From Chloroflexota bacterium (GTDB lineage: Bacteria; Chloroflexota; UBA6077; CF-72), in assembly GCA_019247135.1 (NCBI GenBank), contig JAFAPL010000954.1:1-9438 (forward strand): a stretch of DNA of 9,438 bases, given 5' to 3'. The notes beneath the pieces were generated by a model. That model had not been told where the DNA came from, did no database searches, and was given only the letters and a program-made list of their open reading frames with translations. Of the stretch, positions 1 through 6,554 are shown piece by piece. The translations under genes and the position numbers were made by a program. How positions within the stretch are numbered: position 1 is the first letter of the stretch; every line of letters starts with the position of its first letter.

Positions 1-411
1 CGCATGTGAATCACTCGAAACCGCCTCCCCGGCGAGCAGCGCGCGAATAGTGCCCACCGCGCGTGCAAGCTCACTCAGGCTGGCGCGCGGGACGCCCAGG
101 TTCTGGGCGCCCGTGTCCCCGACGCCGATGCCGAGGCGGATGCGACCCGGGGCGAGCTCATCCAGGGTTGCAAGCGAGCTGGCGATCACGCTCGGGTGGC
201 GCCCAGCCAGATGGCTGACGCCCGGACCGAGTGCCATGCGGCTCGTCGAAACCGCGATTGCTCCGAGCAGCGTGTATACCTCGCGCCAGGCCAGGTGCGA
301 ATCGCTCAGCCAGAGGGCGTCGAAGCCGAGGTCCTCGACCAGGCGCGCGGTCGCGAGTACATGGCGGGCCGACTGCGACGCCGACAGTCCGACGCCGAAC
401 GTGACTCTCAC
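1..411 (-). CDS. LLM-class flavin-dependent oxidoreductase, N-terminal part (cut by window edge)
   Basis: The 137 visible codons match the N-terminal half of the bacterial luciferase-like monooxygenase superfamily, TIM-barrel enzymes that use F420 or FMN to oxidise or reduce small organic substrates. Seen directly: a first beta strand (VTFGVGLS), the helix and strand ARLVEDLGFDALWLSDSH, a second strand with SRMALGPGVSHLAGRHPSVIA, and the family hallmark LDELAPGRIRLGIGVGD, where the usual form is 'L..LSpGR..LGvG.G'. The GTG start at 411-409 was chosen because it overlaps the stop of the upstream nitroreductase gene as GTGA and sits just before the first beta strand. There is no clear Shine-Dalgarno site, so translation is probably coupled. 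The C-terminal half lies outside the window. Family assignment is firm. Cofactor and substrate are unknown, although the HLAGRHP region resembles the F420-dependent subgroup. Confidence 0.85.
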   Translation of the reverse strand, partial: MRVTFGVGLSASQSARHVLATARLVEDLGFDALWLSDSHLAWREVYTLLGAIAVSTSRMALGPGVSHLAGRHPSVIASSLATLDELAPGRIRLGIGVGDTGAQNLGVPRASLSELARAVGTIRALLAGEAVSSDSHA

Positions 412-1058
412 CCTGTGGACACTGCTTGCGCCCACGGCGCCGGCGCGCCCCAGCGATTGAAGAACGTGGTTTCAGTAGTCGATAGCCGTTGCGTCTGTCC
501 GAACTTTCCGCGCGGGTAGCCCATCGGAATGCACAGGTGGAACTCCATCTGTGATGGAATGCCGAGCAGCGCGTAGACACGCTGCATGACCTGGGGATGC
601 AGGGTCGTCGGGACGGAGCCGATGCCGAGCGCGCGGGCTGCGAGCATCAGGTTCTGTACGCTCGGGATGATCGAGCTTGCCTGGCCAGCGCCGGTGGTGA
701 AGGCGAGGATGATGCAGGGCGCGTCTTTGATCTCGTCCGCGAGCTGGGCCGCGGCGCGGTTGCTGGTCTGGTTTTCGGGGATCTCTTCGCGCGTGGTCCA
801 GGGCTGATGTTCGTCGCGCCGTTTGGCCCACCACGCCTCGCGGTAAAGGGCGCCAAACTCGCGGATGAGAGTCTTGTCGGTCAAGACGAGGAAGCGCCCG
901 GGTTGGCGATTGCCGCCGGACGGCGCTTTGGTGGCGGCTTCGAGGATCAGCTGGATGTCGTCGACGGAGATCGGGTCGGGTCGGAATTTGCGGATCGAAC
1001 GCTGGGTGAACAGGGCTTCGGCCAGCGGCATGTCCAGACGCGAGGGGTCAGTGGGCAT
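408..1058 (-). CDS. Nitroreductase family protein
   Basis: This 216-residue protein has the nitroreductase fold, a homodimeric FMN enzyme that uses NAD(P)H to reduce nitro groups, quinones, enones or related compounds in the cytoplasm. Seen directly: the N-terminal FMN phosphate-binding motif QRSIRKF near residues 19-25, the flavin-contacting segment APSGGNRQPGRFLVL near residues 45-59, a central helix SVQNLMLAARALGIGSVPTT, and a C-terminal IPMGYPRGKFG segment, all in family order. The length is normal. ATG 1058 is the first start. M10 is possible, but neither has a good Shine-Dalgarno sequence. The gene runs into the LLM oxidoreductase through a GTGA overlap, so the two flavoproteins probably form one translational unit. 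Its upstream region holds the G-rich module and heptamer array. The actual substrate cannot be told from sequence. Confidence 0.9.
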   Translation of the reverse strand: MPTDPSRLDMPLAEALFTQRSIRKFRPDPISVDDIQLILEAATKAPSGGNRQPGRFLVLTDKTLIREFGALYREAWWAKRRDEHQPWTTREEIPENQTSNRAAAQLADEIKDAPCIILAFTTGAGQASSIIPSVQNLMLAARALGIGSVPTTLHPQVMQRVYALLGIPSQMEFHLCIPMGYPRGKFGQTQRLSTTETTFFNRWGAPAPWAQAVSTG

Positions 1059-1116
1059 GCAGTCATTGTGCGTCGGCCCGAAAGTGGCCCGCGCGCGCAG
1101 GGGCGGCGAGTCTGCG

Positions 1117-1165
1117 GCCCGCCACCCCCACCCGCCACCCAGCCAGCCTACCCAGGCACCGTCAC
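1117..1165 (-). repeat. G-rich module of the dispersed intergenic repeat, copy 1
   Basis: Read on the minus strand this ~50-bp stretch starts with a heptamer variant (GTGACGG), continues TGCCTGGGTAGGCTGG and ends in a run of G tracts (1140-1118) separated by loops of 4, 1 and 4 bases. Four or more tracts of at least three G with loops under 8 meet the usual intramolecular G-quadruplex pattern. It aligns with 8369-8419 on the plus strand with one gap and about half a dozen mismatches. The G tracts and the CCTGGGTA core are conserved between copies. It lies about 60 bp upstream of the nitroreductase start and on its coding strand. What is seen is the repeat; quadruplex folding and function are inference. 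Confidence 0.8.
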
Positions 1166-1272
1166 GCCAAGCGTCACGTGGAGCGTCACACGGAAGCGAG
1201 CTTCTGGCGGCGCGTCACCTAGAGCGTCACGCAAAGCGTCACGCGCCGAGCGAGCGTCACGTGGAGCGTCAC
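1159..1272 (-). repeat. 12-bp-periodic GTGACGC heptamer array, copy 1
   Basis: On the plus strand the heptamer GCGTCAC (GTGACGC on the minus strand) begins at 1171, 1183, 1212, 1224, 1236, 1254 and 1266, with a one-base variant at 1159. Neighbouring units are 12 bp apart except for gaps of 29 and 18 bp. The five bases between heptamers vary. A 23-bp block (1171-1193) recurs at 1254-1276 with one mismatch, so the array seems to have grown partly by block duplication. Two units contain the palindrome CACGTG. All units point the same way. The array fills the centre of the 276-bp gap between the VOC and nitroreductase genes; I see no gene, RNA or clear terminator in the rest of that gap. The array could be a cluster of protein-binding sites or a mobile or dispersed repeat. 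Confidence 0.9.
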
Positions 1273-1334
1273 GCGGCAAATCGATGCCCCGCTTTCGAGC
1301 GCAATCCCCGCGCAAGCTCGACGCTCGAGGTGCA

Positions 1335-2243
1335 TCAGAACTGGCCAAGGTAAAACGACGTGCCCTGATCGTCCGTGCACGTCGACGTCAACCCGTACGG
1401 CGCCCGTATCGGATTCGTCGCCTGTCCACCTGCGGCGCGAACACGCGCCACGGCGGCTTCGATGTCGTCCACCTGGTACATCGGCACCACCGCCGGCGCG
1501 TCGTGGCCGCCCATCATTCCCGTCATCGGCACGACCTCCGGCACTTCCCAGCCGCCAGGCGTGCTGCCAGGACGGAAGCGCCAGCCCAGGACGGTCTCGA
1601 AGAATGCACGCGCGCGATCGGCGTCACGCGTCCCGATCGCGATGTAGGCGACCTGGCCTGAGCCAGCGGTGCTGATGGCGCGCCTGGACGGCCGGTAGCC
1701 CACCGGCGGCATGTAGAGCGCGAACGGCATGGCCTGATCGTCGACGCAGTTCGCGAGGCGGCCATACGGTTGATTCGTCGGCTCCTCGGCCTGTCCGCCG
1801 GCGCTGCGAACGCGCTCGACGCTGGCATCGACGTCATCCACGCAGAAGCACAGGAACAGCGTGCTCGCGGCCCGCGGGCCCCAGACTTGCGATCCGACCG
1901 CACGGAGCGAGGCGATGCCGTGCGACAGCGCCGTGCTCGTGACCTGCCGACTGTCCTGGTCAGCCGCCGGCGCGAACTGCCAGCCGAGCACATCGGCAAA
2001 GAACGTTGCCGCGCGGCCGGCGTCGCGTACCCAGAGCGAGACGTACCCTATGTCGCCCTCGCGCAGTGCGTCGGGAGCAGCCGTCGCTGGAGAACTTTCG
2101 GTTTGCAGTGGTTGGTTGGTCACAGGTGACTCCATGGACAGACCCAGCGCCCGCGCCACGCGCTCACGCAGACGCGCAGCGAAAGCCGGATCGGGTTGAA
2201 CGGCGGATACGGGCATGCGCAGCGTCTCGAACGGATCAGGCAT
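1335..2243 (-). CDS. Two-domain VOC (glyoxalase/bleomycin-resistance fold) protein paired with an ECF sigma factor
   Basis: This 302-residue protein has three parts. Residues 1-35 form an N-terminal segment with a DPFETLRMPV motif and an amphipathic, Arg-rich helix (FAARLRERVARALGL). Residues ~64-180 and ~197-302 are two VOC domains, each with a 'RDA.RA..FF..VLGW.F' strand-helix signature and a 'VDD...A..RVR.AGGQA..P...PYG' second half. The usual VOC metal ligands (His in the first strand, Glu in the last) are not evident: the first strands read GYVSLWV and AYIAIGT. A metal-free ligand-binding role is therefore more likely than glyoxalase activity. ATG 2243 was chosen over an in-frame upstream ATG because a strong GGAGG sits 6 bases before it and because it overlaps the sigma gene by only 8 bases. 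I recall similar N-terminal segments in VOC proteins next to ECF sigma genes in actinobacteria. A role in sigma control or in ligand sensing is inference. Confidence 0.85.
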   Translation of the reverse strand: MPDPFETLRMPVSAVQPDPAFAARLRERVARALGLSMESPVTNQPLQTESSPATAAPDALREGDIGYVSLWVRDAGRAATFFADVLGWQFAPAADQDSRQVTSTALSHGIASLRAVGSQVWGPRAASTLFLCFCVDDVDASVERVRSAGGQAEEPTNQPYGRLANCVDDQAMPFALYMPPVGYRPSRRAISTAGSGQVAYIAIGTRDADRARAFFETVLGWRFRPGSTPGGWEVPEVVPMTGMMGGHDAPAVVPMYQVDDIEAAVARVRAAGGQATNPIRAPYGLTSTCTDDQGTSFYLGQF

Positions 2244-2763
2244 TCGTCGCCTCCCCCGTCGAATACGCACGACGGAACGCGGCTTTGGCACGCACCAGCA
2301 GTGCCTCGGTCGCATGCAGAGTTCGATCGAGAATGTCGGCGACGTCGGCCACCGGCAGATCGTCCAGGTAGCGCAACGTCAGCACCAGGCGGTGCTGCGG
2401 CGCCAGCTGTTGGAGCACGGATCTGGCCGTCAGCGCATCCAGCTCCACGTCCCACGGGTCTTCGTGTTCCGGCTCGCCCGACGCCACCGCGCGCAGGTAT
2501 CGGTCCTGACGCGCCTCGCGCCGCCAGTGGTCCACCAGTTTGTGTCGAGCAATGCCGATCAGCCACGGAGTGGACGGAGGCGGGGCGTGGCCACGCTGGA
2601 CCGCATCGACGGCGGCGAGGAACGTCTCCGCGGTGAGCTCCTCGGCCAGAGCGCTGCGGCCGCAGCGCGCGAGCAGGTACCCGTACACGTGTGGGAGCGC
2701 CGAGTCATAGACCGCGAGGAGCCCCGCCGCGTTTTGTTCGGCTGCTGAGGCTGAGCCGCTCAC
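2236..2763 (-). CDS. ECF-type RNA polymerase sigma factor (sigma-70 family)
   Basis: The protein is ~175 residues and has the two domains of an ECF sigma factor. Region 2 is LLAVYDSALPHVYGYLLARCG...AEELTAETFLAAVDAV...PWLIGIARHKLVDHWRR, which includes the -10 recognition helix. Region 4 is LQQLAPQHRLVLTLRYLDDLPVADVADIL...ATEALLVRAKAAFRRAY, the helix-turn-helix for the -35 element. The linker is short and acidic (EPEHEDPWDVELD). I chose the GTG at 2763-2761: the longer frame from an ATG at 2886 would run 62 bases into the divergent SDR gene, and its extra 41 residues look unlike sigma sequence. AAGGGAG abuts this GTG, too close for an ideal Shine-Dalgarno site, so the start is uncertain. The stop overlaps the VOC start (ATGCCTGA). 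No classical anti-sigma gene is adjacent; the VOC protein takes that position. Confidence 0.88.
   Translation of the reverse strand: MSGSASAAEQNAAGLLAVYDSALPHVYGYLLARCGRSALAEELTAETFLAAVDAVQRGHAPPPSTPWLIGIARHKLVDHWRREARQDRYLRAVASGEPEHEDPWDVELDALTARSVLQQLAPQHRLVLTLRYLDDLPVADVADILDRTLHATEALLVRAKAAFRRAYSTGEATNA
2250..2254 (-). promoter_or_regulatory. Strong ribosome binding site for the VOC gene
   Basis: The minus strand reads GGGGGAGG with its GGAGG core here, six bases before the ATG at 2243-2241 and inside the end of the sigma factor gene. It is the best Shine-Dalgarno match in this operon. It decides for the internal ATG rather than the upstream in-frame ATG at 2315, which would extend the VOC protein by 24 basic residues lying wholly over sigma factor coding sequence. 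Confidence 0.75.
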
Positions 2764-2812
2764 TCCCTTATGGTCGCTCGGCGCGGCGCAAATCCGACGC
2801 CGGGCGCCTGCC

Positions 2813-2817
2813 AGGAG
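2813..2817 (+). promoter_or_regulatory. Ribosome binding site for the SDR gene
   Basis: AGGAG lies seven bases before the GTG at 2825. This spacing is near ideal and favours the GTG start over the ATG codons at 2846 and 2852. The 61-bp gap between the divergent sigma and SDR starts (2764-2824) must hold or overlap the promoters of both units. I cannot point to convincing -35/-10 boxes in it. Confidence 0.65.
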
Positions 2818-2824
2818 CTCGGAC

Positions 2825-3613
2825 GTGTCTATACGCTGGTTGGCGATGCGGATGGACGGGCGCGTCGCGATCGTGACGGGAGCCAATCACGGCATTGGCG
2901 AGGCGACCGCATGCGCGCTGGCGGACCGTGGCGCGCGCGTGCTCATCAGCTTTCTGCGAACCTCGGACCACTCGGACGACGCGCATGCCGTGCTGGAACG
3001 CATCCGCGCAGCCGGTGGCCAGGCGGACGCTCTCGAGGCCGACCTGCGCGATCCAGACACGCCCGGCCGACTGTTCGATCTCGCCGAGGCGACATTCGGG
3101 CCCGTGGAGATTCTGATCAACAACGCCACGGGCGGAGGACGGGACACGTTCCGCACGGAGCGCCTCGATCGCCACGGCCGAGAAATGCGACGCGTGAGCG
3201 CTGAGTCGGCCAATCGGGCGCTGGAGGTCGACGGGCGTGGCTCGGCCCTCATGATCGCGGAGTTCGCTCAGCGTCACATCGAGCGCGGAGCGACGTGGGG
3301 GCGTATCGTCGGGCTCACGTCGGGCGGACCCAACGGCTTTCCCGAGGAGGTTTCGTACGGCGCGGGCAAGGCGGCGCTCGAGAACTTCGCCATGTCCGCG
3401 GCGTTCGAGCTGGGCGAGTACGGCATCACATCCAATGTGGTGTATCCGCCGGTGACCGATACGGGCTGGGTGACCGACGCGGTACGCGAGTTTGTCGCGT
3501 CGAGCCCGGCGCACTTTCACGTCGCGCAGCCCGACGAAGTAGCCGAAGTGATCGTCTTCCTGTGCAGTGACGCGGCACGGCTCCTGACGGGCAACGTCAT
3601 TCATTTGAGATGA
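2825..3613 (+). CDS. SDR family NAD(P)-dependent oxidoreductase (FabG-like)
   Basis: This is a 262-residue classical short-chain dehydrogenase/reductase, a cytoplasmic Rossmann-fold enzyme that interconverts carbonyl and alcohol groups. Seen directly: the coenzyme motif TGANHGIG near residues 18-25, DLRD near residue 75 (adenine contact), INNATGGG in place of the usual NNAG, the catalytic serine in VGLTSGG, the YGAGK catalytic Tyr-Lys pair (YxxxK), and the C-terminal LTGNVIHLR typical of FabG-like members. The GTG start is supported by the AGGAG site upstream. The gene is first in the plus-strand operon and shares ATGA with the E1-like gene, so the reductase and the thiamine enzyme are probably made together. 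A 3-oxoacyl-ACP reductase name would be only a default. The substrate may be linked to the product of the E1-like enzyme, which is inference. Confidence 0.92.
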   Translation: MSIRWLAMRMDGRVAIVTGANHGIGEATACALADRGARVLISFLRTSDHSDDAHAVLERIRAAGGQADALEADLRDPDTPGRLFDLAEATFGPVEILINNATGGGRDTFRTERLDRHGREMRRVSAESANRALEVDGRGSALMIAEFAQRHIERGATWGRIVGLTSGGPNGFPEEVSYGAGKAALENFAMSAAFELGEYGITSNVVYPPVTDTGWVTDAVREFVASSPAHFHVAQPDEVAEVIVFLCSDAARLLTGNVIHLR

Positions 3614-6033
3614 GTGAGATAAGCTGCGCTCTGGCGCGCGGCATGGATCCCTCGATCGACGTCGACCTGGACGTACTGGAGCAAATCCAGCAACGCATCT
3701 TGTGGCTGGCAACGCGCATGGTCCACGAAGCCAACTACGAACGGCCCGCCACGGACGGCTCCAAAGTGGGCGGCCACCAGGCGAGTAGCGCCTCGGTCGT
3801 CTCGATCCTGACCGCGATGTATTTCGGCGGCTGGCTGCGAGCCGGCGACCGCGTGAGTATCAAGCCGCACGCGAGCCCGGTGTTCCATGCGGTCCAGTAC
3901 CTCTTGGGCAACCTCGAGCCCGAGTACCTCAAGGGGCTGCGAGCGTTTGGCGGCCTGCAGGCGTATCCGAGCCGAACGAAAGACCCCGATCCGGTCGATT
4001 TTTCGACGGGGTCGGTCGGACTGGGCGCCACCGCGCCGATCTTCGCCGCGCTGACGGAACGATACGCGTCCACGCATTTCGGCAATTCGGAGCGGCGGCG
4101 GTACGTCGCCGTCGTCGGAGATGCGGAGCTCGATGAGGGCAACGTCTGGGAAGCGATCGGCGATGAAACGATTCGCGGCACCCGCCTCGGCAATGTGCTG
4201 TGCATCGTCGATCTGAATCGCCAGAGCCTGGACCGCGTAATCCCGGGCATCAAGGTGCAGGAGATGGAGGCCCTGTTCCACGGGATCGGCTGGCACGTGA
4301 TCGAAGCGAAGTACGGTCGGTGCCTGCAGGCGGCATTTGCTCGGCCAGGCGGCGAGGCCCTGCGCCAGCGCATCGACGACATGCCCAACGAGGAATACCA
4401 GGAGGTTGTCCGTCTCAGCGGCACCGAAGCGCGCGAGCGGATGATCGAGTGCGCGGCGGCGGTTGCTCGAGATCAGCTGCGCACCTGTTTGGACCAGTTC
4501 AGTGACGCGGAGTTGCCCGCCCTTCTTGGAGATTTGGGCGGGCACGATTTGCACGAGCTGTTGGTCTCGTTCTCAGCGGCCGATCGCGAGCCTGGTCGAC
4601 CAACCGTGCTGTTCGCGTACACGATGAAAGGCTGGCGGCTGCCGTTCATGGGTGATCCGCTGAATCACGCCGCGCTGCTGAATGCCGAGCAGATTGCCGT
4701 CTTGCGTGAGCAGCTCGGTGTATGCGCCGATGAGGAATGGGCGCGATTCCCGGCAGATTCGCCGGCTGGCCGCCTCTGCGGCGAGGCGACGGCGCGGCTG
4801 TATCCGTGTGGTCCGCGGCCGCCCGCGCGGGCGACACCGATCCAGCCGGCCGACGTGCCAGATACGCTGGATTCGCGTGTGCCGCGCGTGACGTCGTCGC
4901 AAGAAGTATTCGGCAATGCGCTGGTCGAATTGGCGCGCATGGGCGGCAAAGTCGCCGAGCGGATCGTGACCGCCAGCCCCGACGTGACCATTTCGACGAG
5001 TCTGGGCGGGTGGGTCAATCGGACTGGAGTCTGGGCCGAAAACCCCGCCGAGGCGCCGGCGACGGCAGTTCCGCGACTACTCCGCTGGGAACCTGGCCCG
5101 GGTGGACAGCACATCGAGCTCGGCATCTCGGAAATGAATCTGTTCATGCTGCTCGGCCAGCTCGGACTCAGCCACGAGATGAATGGCGAGCTGCTCCTGC
5201 CCGTCGGCACCGTCTATGATCCGTTCGTCTGCCGCGGACTGGATGCCCTGATTTACGGGACGTACTCCGGCAGCAAGTTTGTTTTTGCGGGTACGCCCGC
5301 CGGCGTCTCACTGAGTCCGGAGGGCGGCGCGCACCAGAGCGCGATCACCGCTTCGATCGGTCTGGAGTTGGCGGGCACCCGGGCGTATGAGCCGTGCTTC
5401 GCACGCGAGACGGAGTGGTGCCTGCTCGAAGGTCTTCGGCAATGCCTCGACCGTGAAAACGGCCTCAGCACGTATTTGCGGCTGAGCACCAAACCGGTCG
5501 AGCAAGCTGCGTTCGATGCCGTGCTCGAGCGCATCGAGGAAGCGGAGCTCCGACGCGACGTGCTGCGCGGTGGATATCGGCTTTTCGAATCCGCTGTCAG
5601 TAACGGCCCACGTGTAATGATGGCCGCGTGTGGGGCAATCGTTCCAGAGGCTCTTGAAGCAGCGCACGAATTATGCGACGAAGGCGTCGGTGTCACAGTA
5701 TTGAATATCACCAGCGCGGATGCGCTGTACGCCGGATGGCAAGCCAGCAATCTGGCAGGCGTGCGGTCCTCACGCGTGCCTTCCTCCAGCGGACATGTGG
5801 AGGACCTGATTCGGCCGGATGAACGGCGACTCCCGCTGGTGACTGTCCTGGATGGCGCCAGCCATATGCTCGCGTTTCTCGGTTCGATCTTCGGCCAGCC
5901 GACTGTTTCGCTGGGAGTGGATCGGTTCGGGCAATCCGGCGCTCGAGCGGATCTGTATGCGTACACCGGTATCGATTCGGCCCACATTTTCAATGCCGCC
6001 CTGGCAGCTCTCGCGCGAGGCGAACGCGCCTGA
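3610..6033 (+). CDS. Pyruvate dehydrogenase E1-like (homodimeric AceE/transketolase-type) thiamine diphosphate enzyme
   Basis: This 807-residue protein is co-linear with the homodimeric E1 of pyruvate dehydrogenase (E. coli AceE is 887 residues), which decarboxylates a 2-keto acid on thiamine diphosphate and passes the acyl group to lipoyl E2. Seen directly: ERPATDGSKVGGHQASS (residues 44-60), the substrate-pocket region KPHASPVFHA (85-94), the diphosphate/metal motif GDAELDEGN (170-178) with DLNRQSLD (201-208), a pyrimidine-domain GISEMNLF with the likely cofactor-activating Glu508, PEGGAHQS with His575, and a C-terminal SLGVDRFGQSG domain. The start overlaps the SDR stop (ATGA); M12 is an alternative. 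No E2, E3 or lipoyl gene lies in the window, so it may use a distant E2, or may act as a free decarboxylase or carboligase. It is followed by two CHR transporter halves through CTGA. Confidence 0.9.
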   Translation: MSEISCALARGMDPSIDVDLDVLEQIQQRILWLATRMVHEANYERPATDGSKVGGHQASSASVVSILTAMYFGGWLRAGDRVSIKPHASPVFHAVQYLLGNLEPEYLKGLRAFGGLQAYPSRTKDPDPVDFSTGSVGLGATAPIFAALTERYASTHFGNSERRRYVAVVGDAELDEGNVWEAIGDETIRGTRLGNVLCIVDLNRQSLDRVIPGIKVQEMEALFHGIGWHVIEAKYGRCLQAAFARPGGEALRQRIDDMPNEEYQEVVRLSGTEARERMIECAAAVARDQLRTCLDQFSDAELPALLGDLGGHDLHELLVSFSAADREPGRPTVLFAYTMKGWRLPFMGDPLNHAALLNAEQIAVLREQLGVCADEEWARFPADSPAGRLCGEATARLYPCGPRPPARATPIQPADVPDTLDSRVPRVTSSQEVFGNALVELARMGGKVAERIVTASPDVTISTSLGGWVNRTGVWAENPAEAPATAVPRLLRWEPGPGGQHIELGISEMNLFMLLGQLGLSHEMNGELLLPVGTVYDPFVCRGLDALIYGTYSGSKFVFAGTPAGVSLSPEGGAHQSAITASIGLELAGTRAYEPCFARETEWCLLEGLRQCLDRENGLSTYLRLSTKPVEQAAFDAVLERIEEAELRRDVLRGGYRLFESAVSNGPRVMMAACGAIVPEALEAAHELCDEGVGVTVLNITSADALYAGWQASNLAGVRSSRVPSSSGHVEDLIRPDERRLPLVTVLDGASHMLAFLGSIFGQPTVSLGVDRFGQSGARADLYAYTGIDSAHIFNAALAALARGERA
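6017..6020 (+). promoter_or_regulatory. Candidate ribosome binding site for the first CHR gene
   Basis: GAGG lies nine bases before the CTG at 6030, inside the end of the E1-like gene. The match is short. It matters only because the best-fitting N-terminus of the next protein has no ATG, GTG or TTG in frame between this site and the first membrane segment. Confidence 0.3.
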
Positions 6034-6554
6034 CGCTGCCGCAGCTGTTCGCCCTCTTTTTTCGAGTCGGTATGGCGTTCGGAGCAGGGACCGGCATGAC
6101 CGCGTATTTGCAGCAGGAGCTCGTCAACCACCGCAAAGCCATCGCACGCGACGAATTCATGACACTGTACGGTCTGGCGCGCATCGTGCCGGCAGGGACG
6201 ATGACGGCGCTGGCCGTCGCAATCGGCTTCCGCTATCGCGGCATTCTCGGAACGATTGTGGCATTGGTGGCGATGATCCTTCCGTCGTTCGTGCTGACCG
6301 TCCTGCTGACCATTGCCTACTCGGCACTGAGTGGGACCGAGGCATTTCGCGTCCTGAACGTCACCTTGATGCCAGCAGCACTGGCGGTGGTGGTTGTTTC
6401 CGCGTTTCGAATCGGTGAGGAATTCTTCAGACCATCGGTGGAGCTGGTGCTGGCGATACTCGCCTTCGTGGGTGTGCTCGTCGTCGGATTGAATCCGTCA
6501 TTTCTGTTGATTCTTGGCGGATTAGTCGGCGCGGTGGCGATTCGGCGCTGGTGA
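6030..6554 (+). CDS. CHR (chromate transporter) family half-size membrane protein, first subunit
   Basis: This is one CHR domain, a short-chain member in which two separately encoded halves make one transporter. Seen directly: LPQLFALFFRVGMAFGAGTGMTAYLQQELV, matching the family's start ('F..iG..sFGGG...p.L...vV'), then DEFMTLYGLARIVPAGTM, GILGTIVALVAMILPSFVLTVLL, and three or four further hydrophobic segments ending in a short basic tail. The usual PGP motif reads VPAG here. The family start begins before the first ATG (6072), so that ATG would delete part of the first helix. The CTG at 6030 overlaps the E1 stop as CTGA, like the other junctions, and gives 174 residues. This start is inference; ATG 6072 gives 160 residues. 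Chromate is not necessarily the substrate: many CHR proteins have no known one. Confidence 0.82.
   Translation: MTLPQLFALFFRVGMAFGAGTGMTAYLQQELVNHRKAIARDEFMTLYGLARIVPAGTMTALAVAIGFRYRGILGTIVALVAMILPSFVLTVLLTIAYSALSGTEAFRVLNVTLMPAALAVVVVSAFRIGEEFFRPSVELVLAILAFVGVLVVGLNPSFLLILGGLVGAVAIRRW

Noticed and set aside
1159..1272. CRISPR array
   Set aside because: The repeated unit is only 7 bp with 5-bp gaps, far below CRISPR repeat and spacer sizes, and no cas gene is present.
1317..1329. Intrinsic terminator after the VOC gene
   Set aside because: CTCGA-CGC-TCGAG type pairing gives only a 5-bp stem and no T tract follows on the transcript strand.
597..1661. Long open frame on the plus strand across the nitroreductase and the first heptamer array
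   Set aside because: It is antisense to the nitroreductase and VOC genes, rich in Arg and Ala with no domain signature, and runs through the repeat. Long antisense frames are expected in DNA this GC-rich.
2768..3712. Minus-strand open frame opposite the SDR gene
   Set aside because: The composition is low-information, and the SDR on the other strand has all its catalytic motifs and a good ribosome binding site.
3601..4554. Minus-strand open frame opposite the E1-like gene
   Set aside because: It mirrors the codon pattern of the E1-like gene and has no recognisable motif.
5253..6131. Minus-strand open frame opposite the end of the E1-like gene
   Set aside because: It is a Ser/Arg/Pro-rich shadow with no family resemblance, and it spans the E1-CHR junction, where the plus strand is clearly coding.
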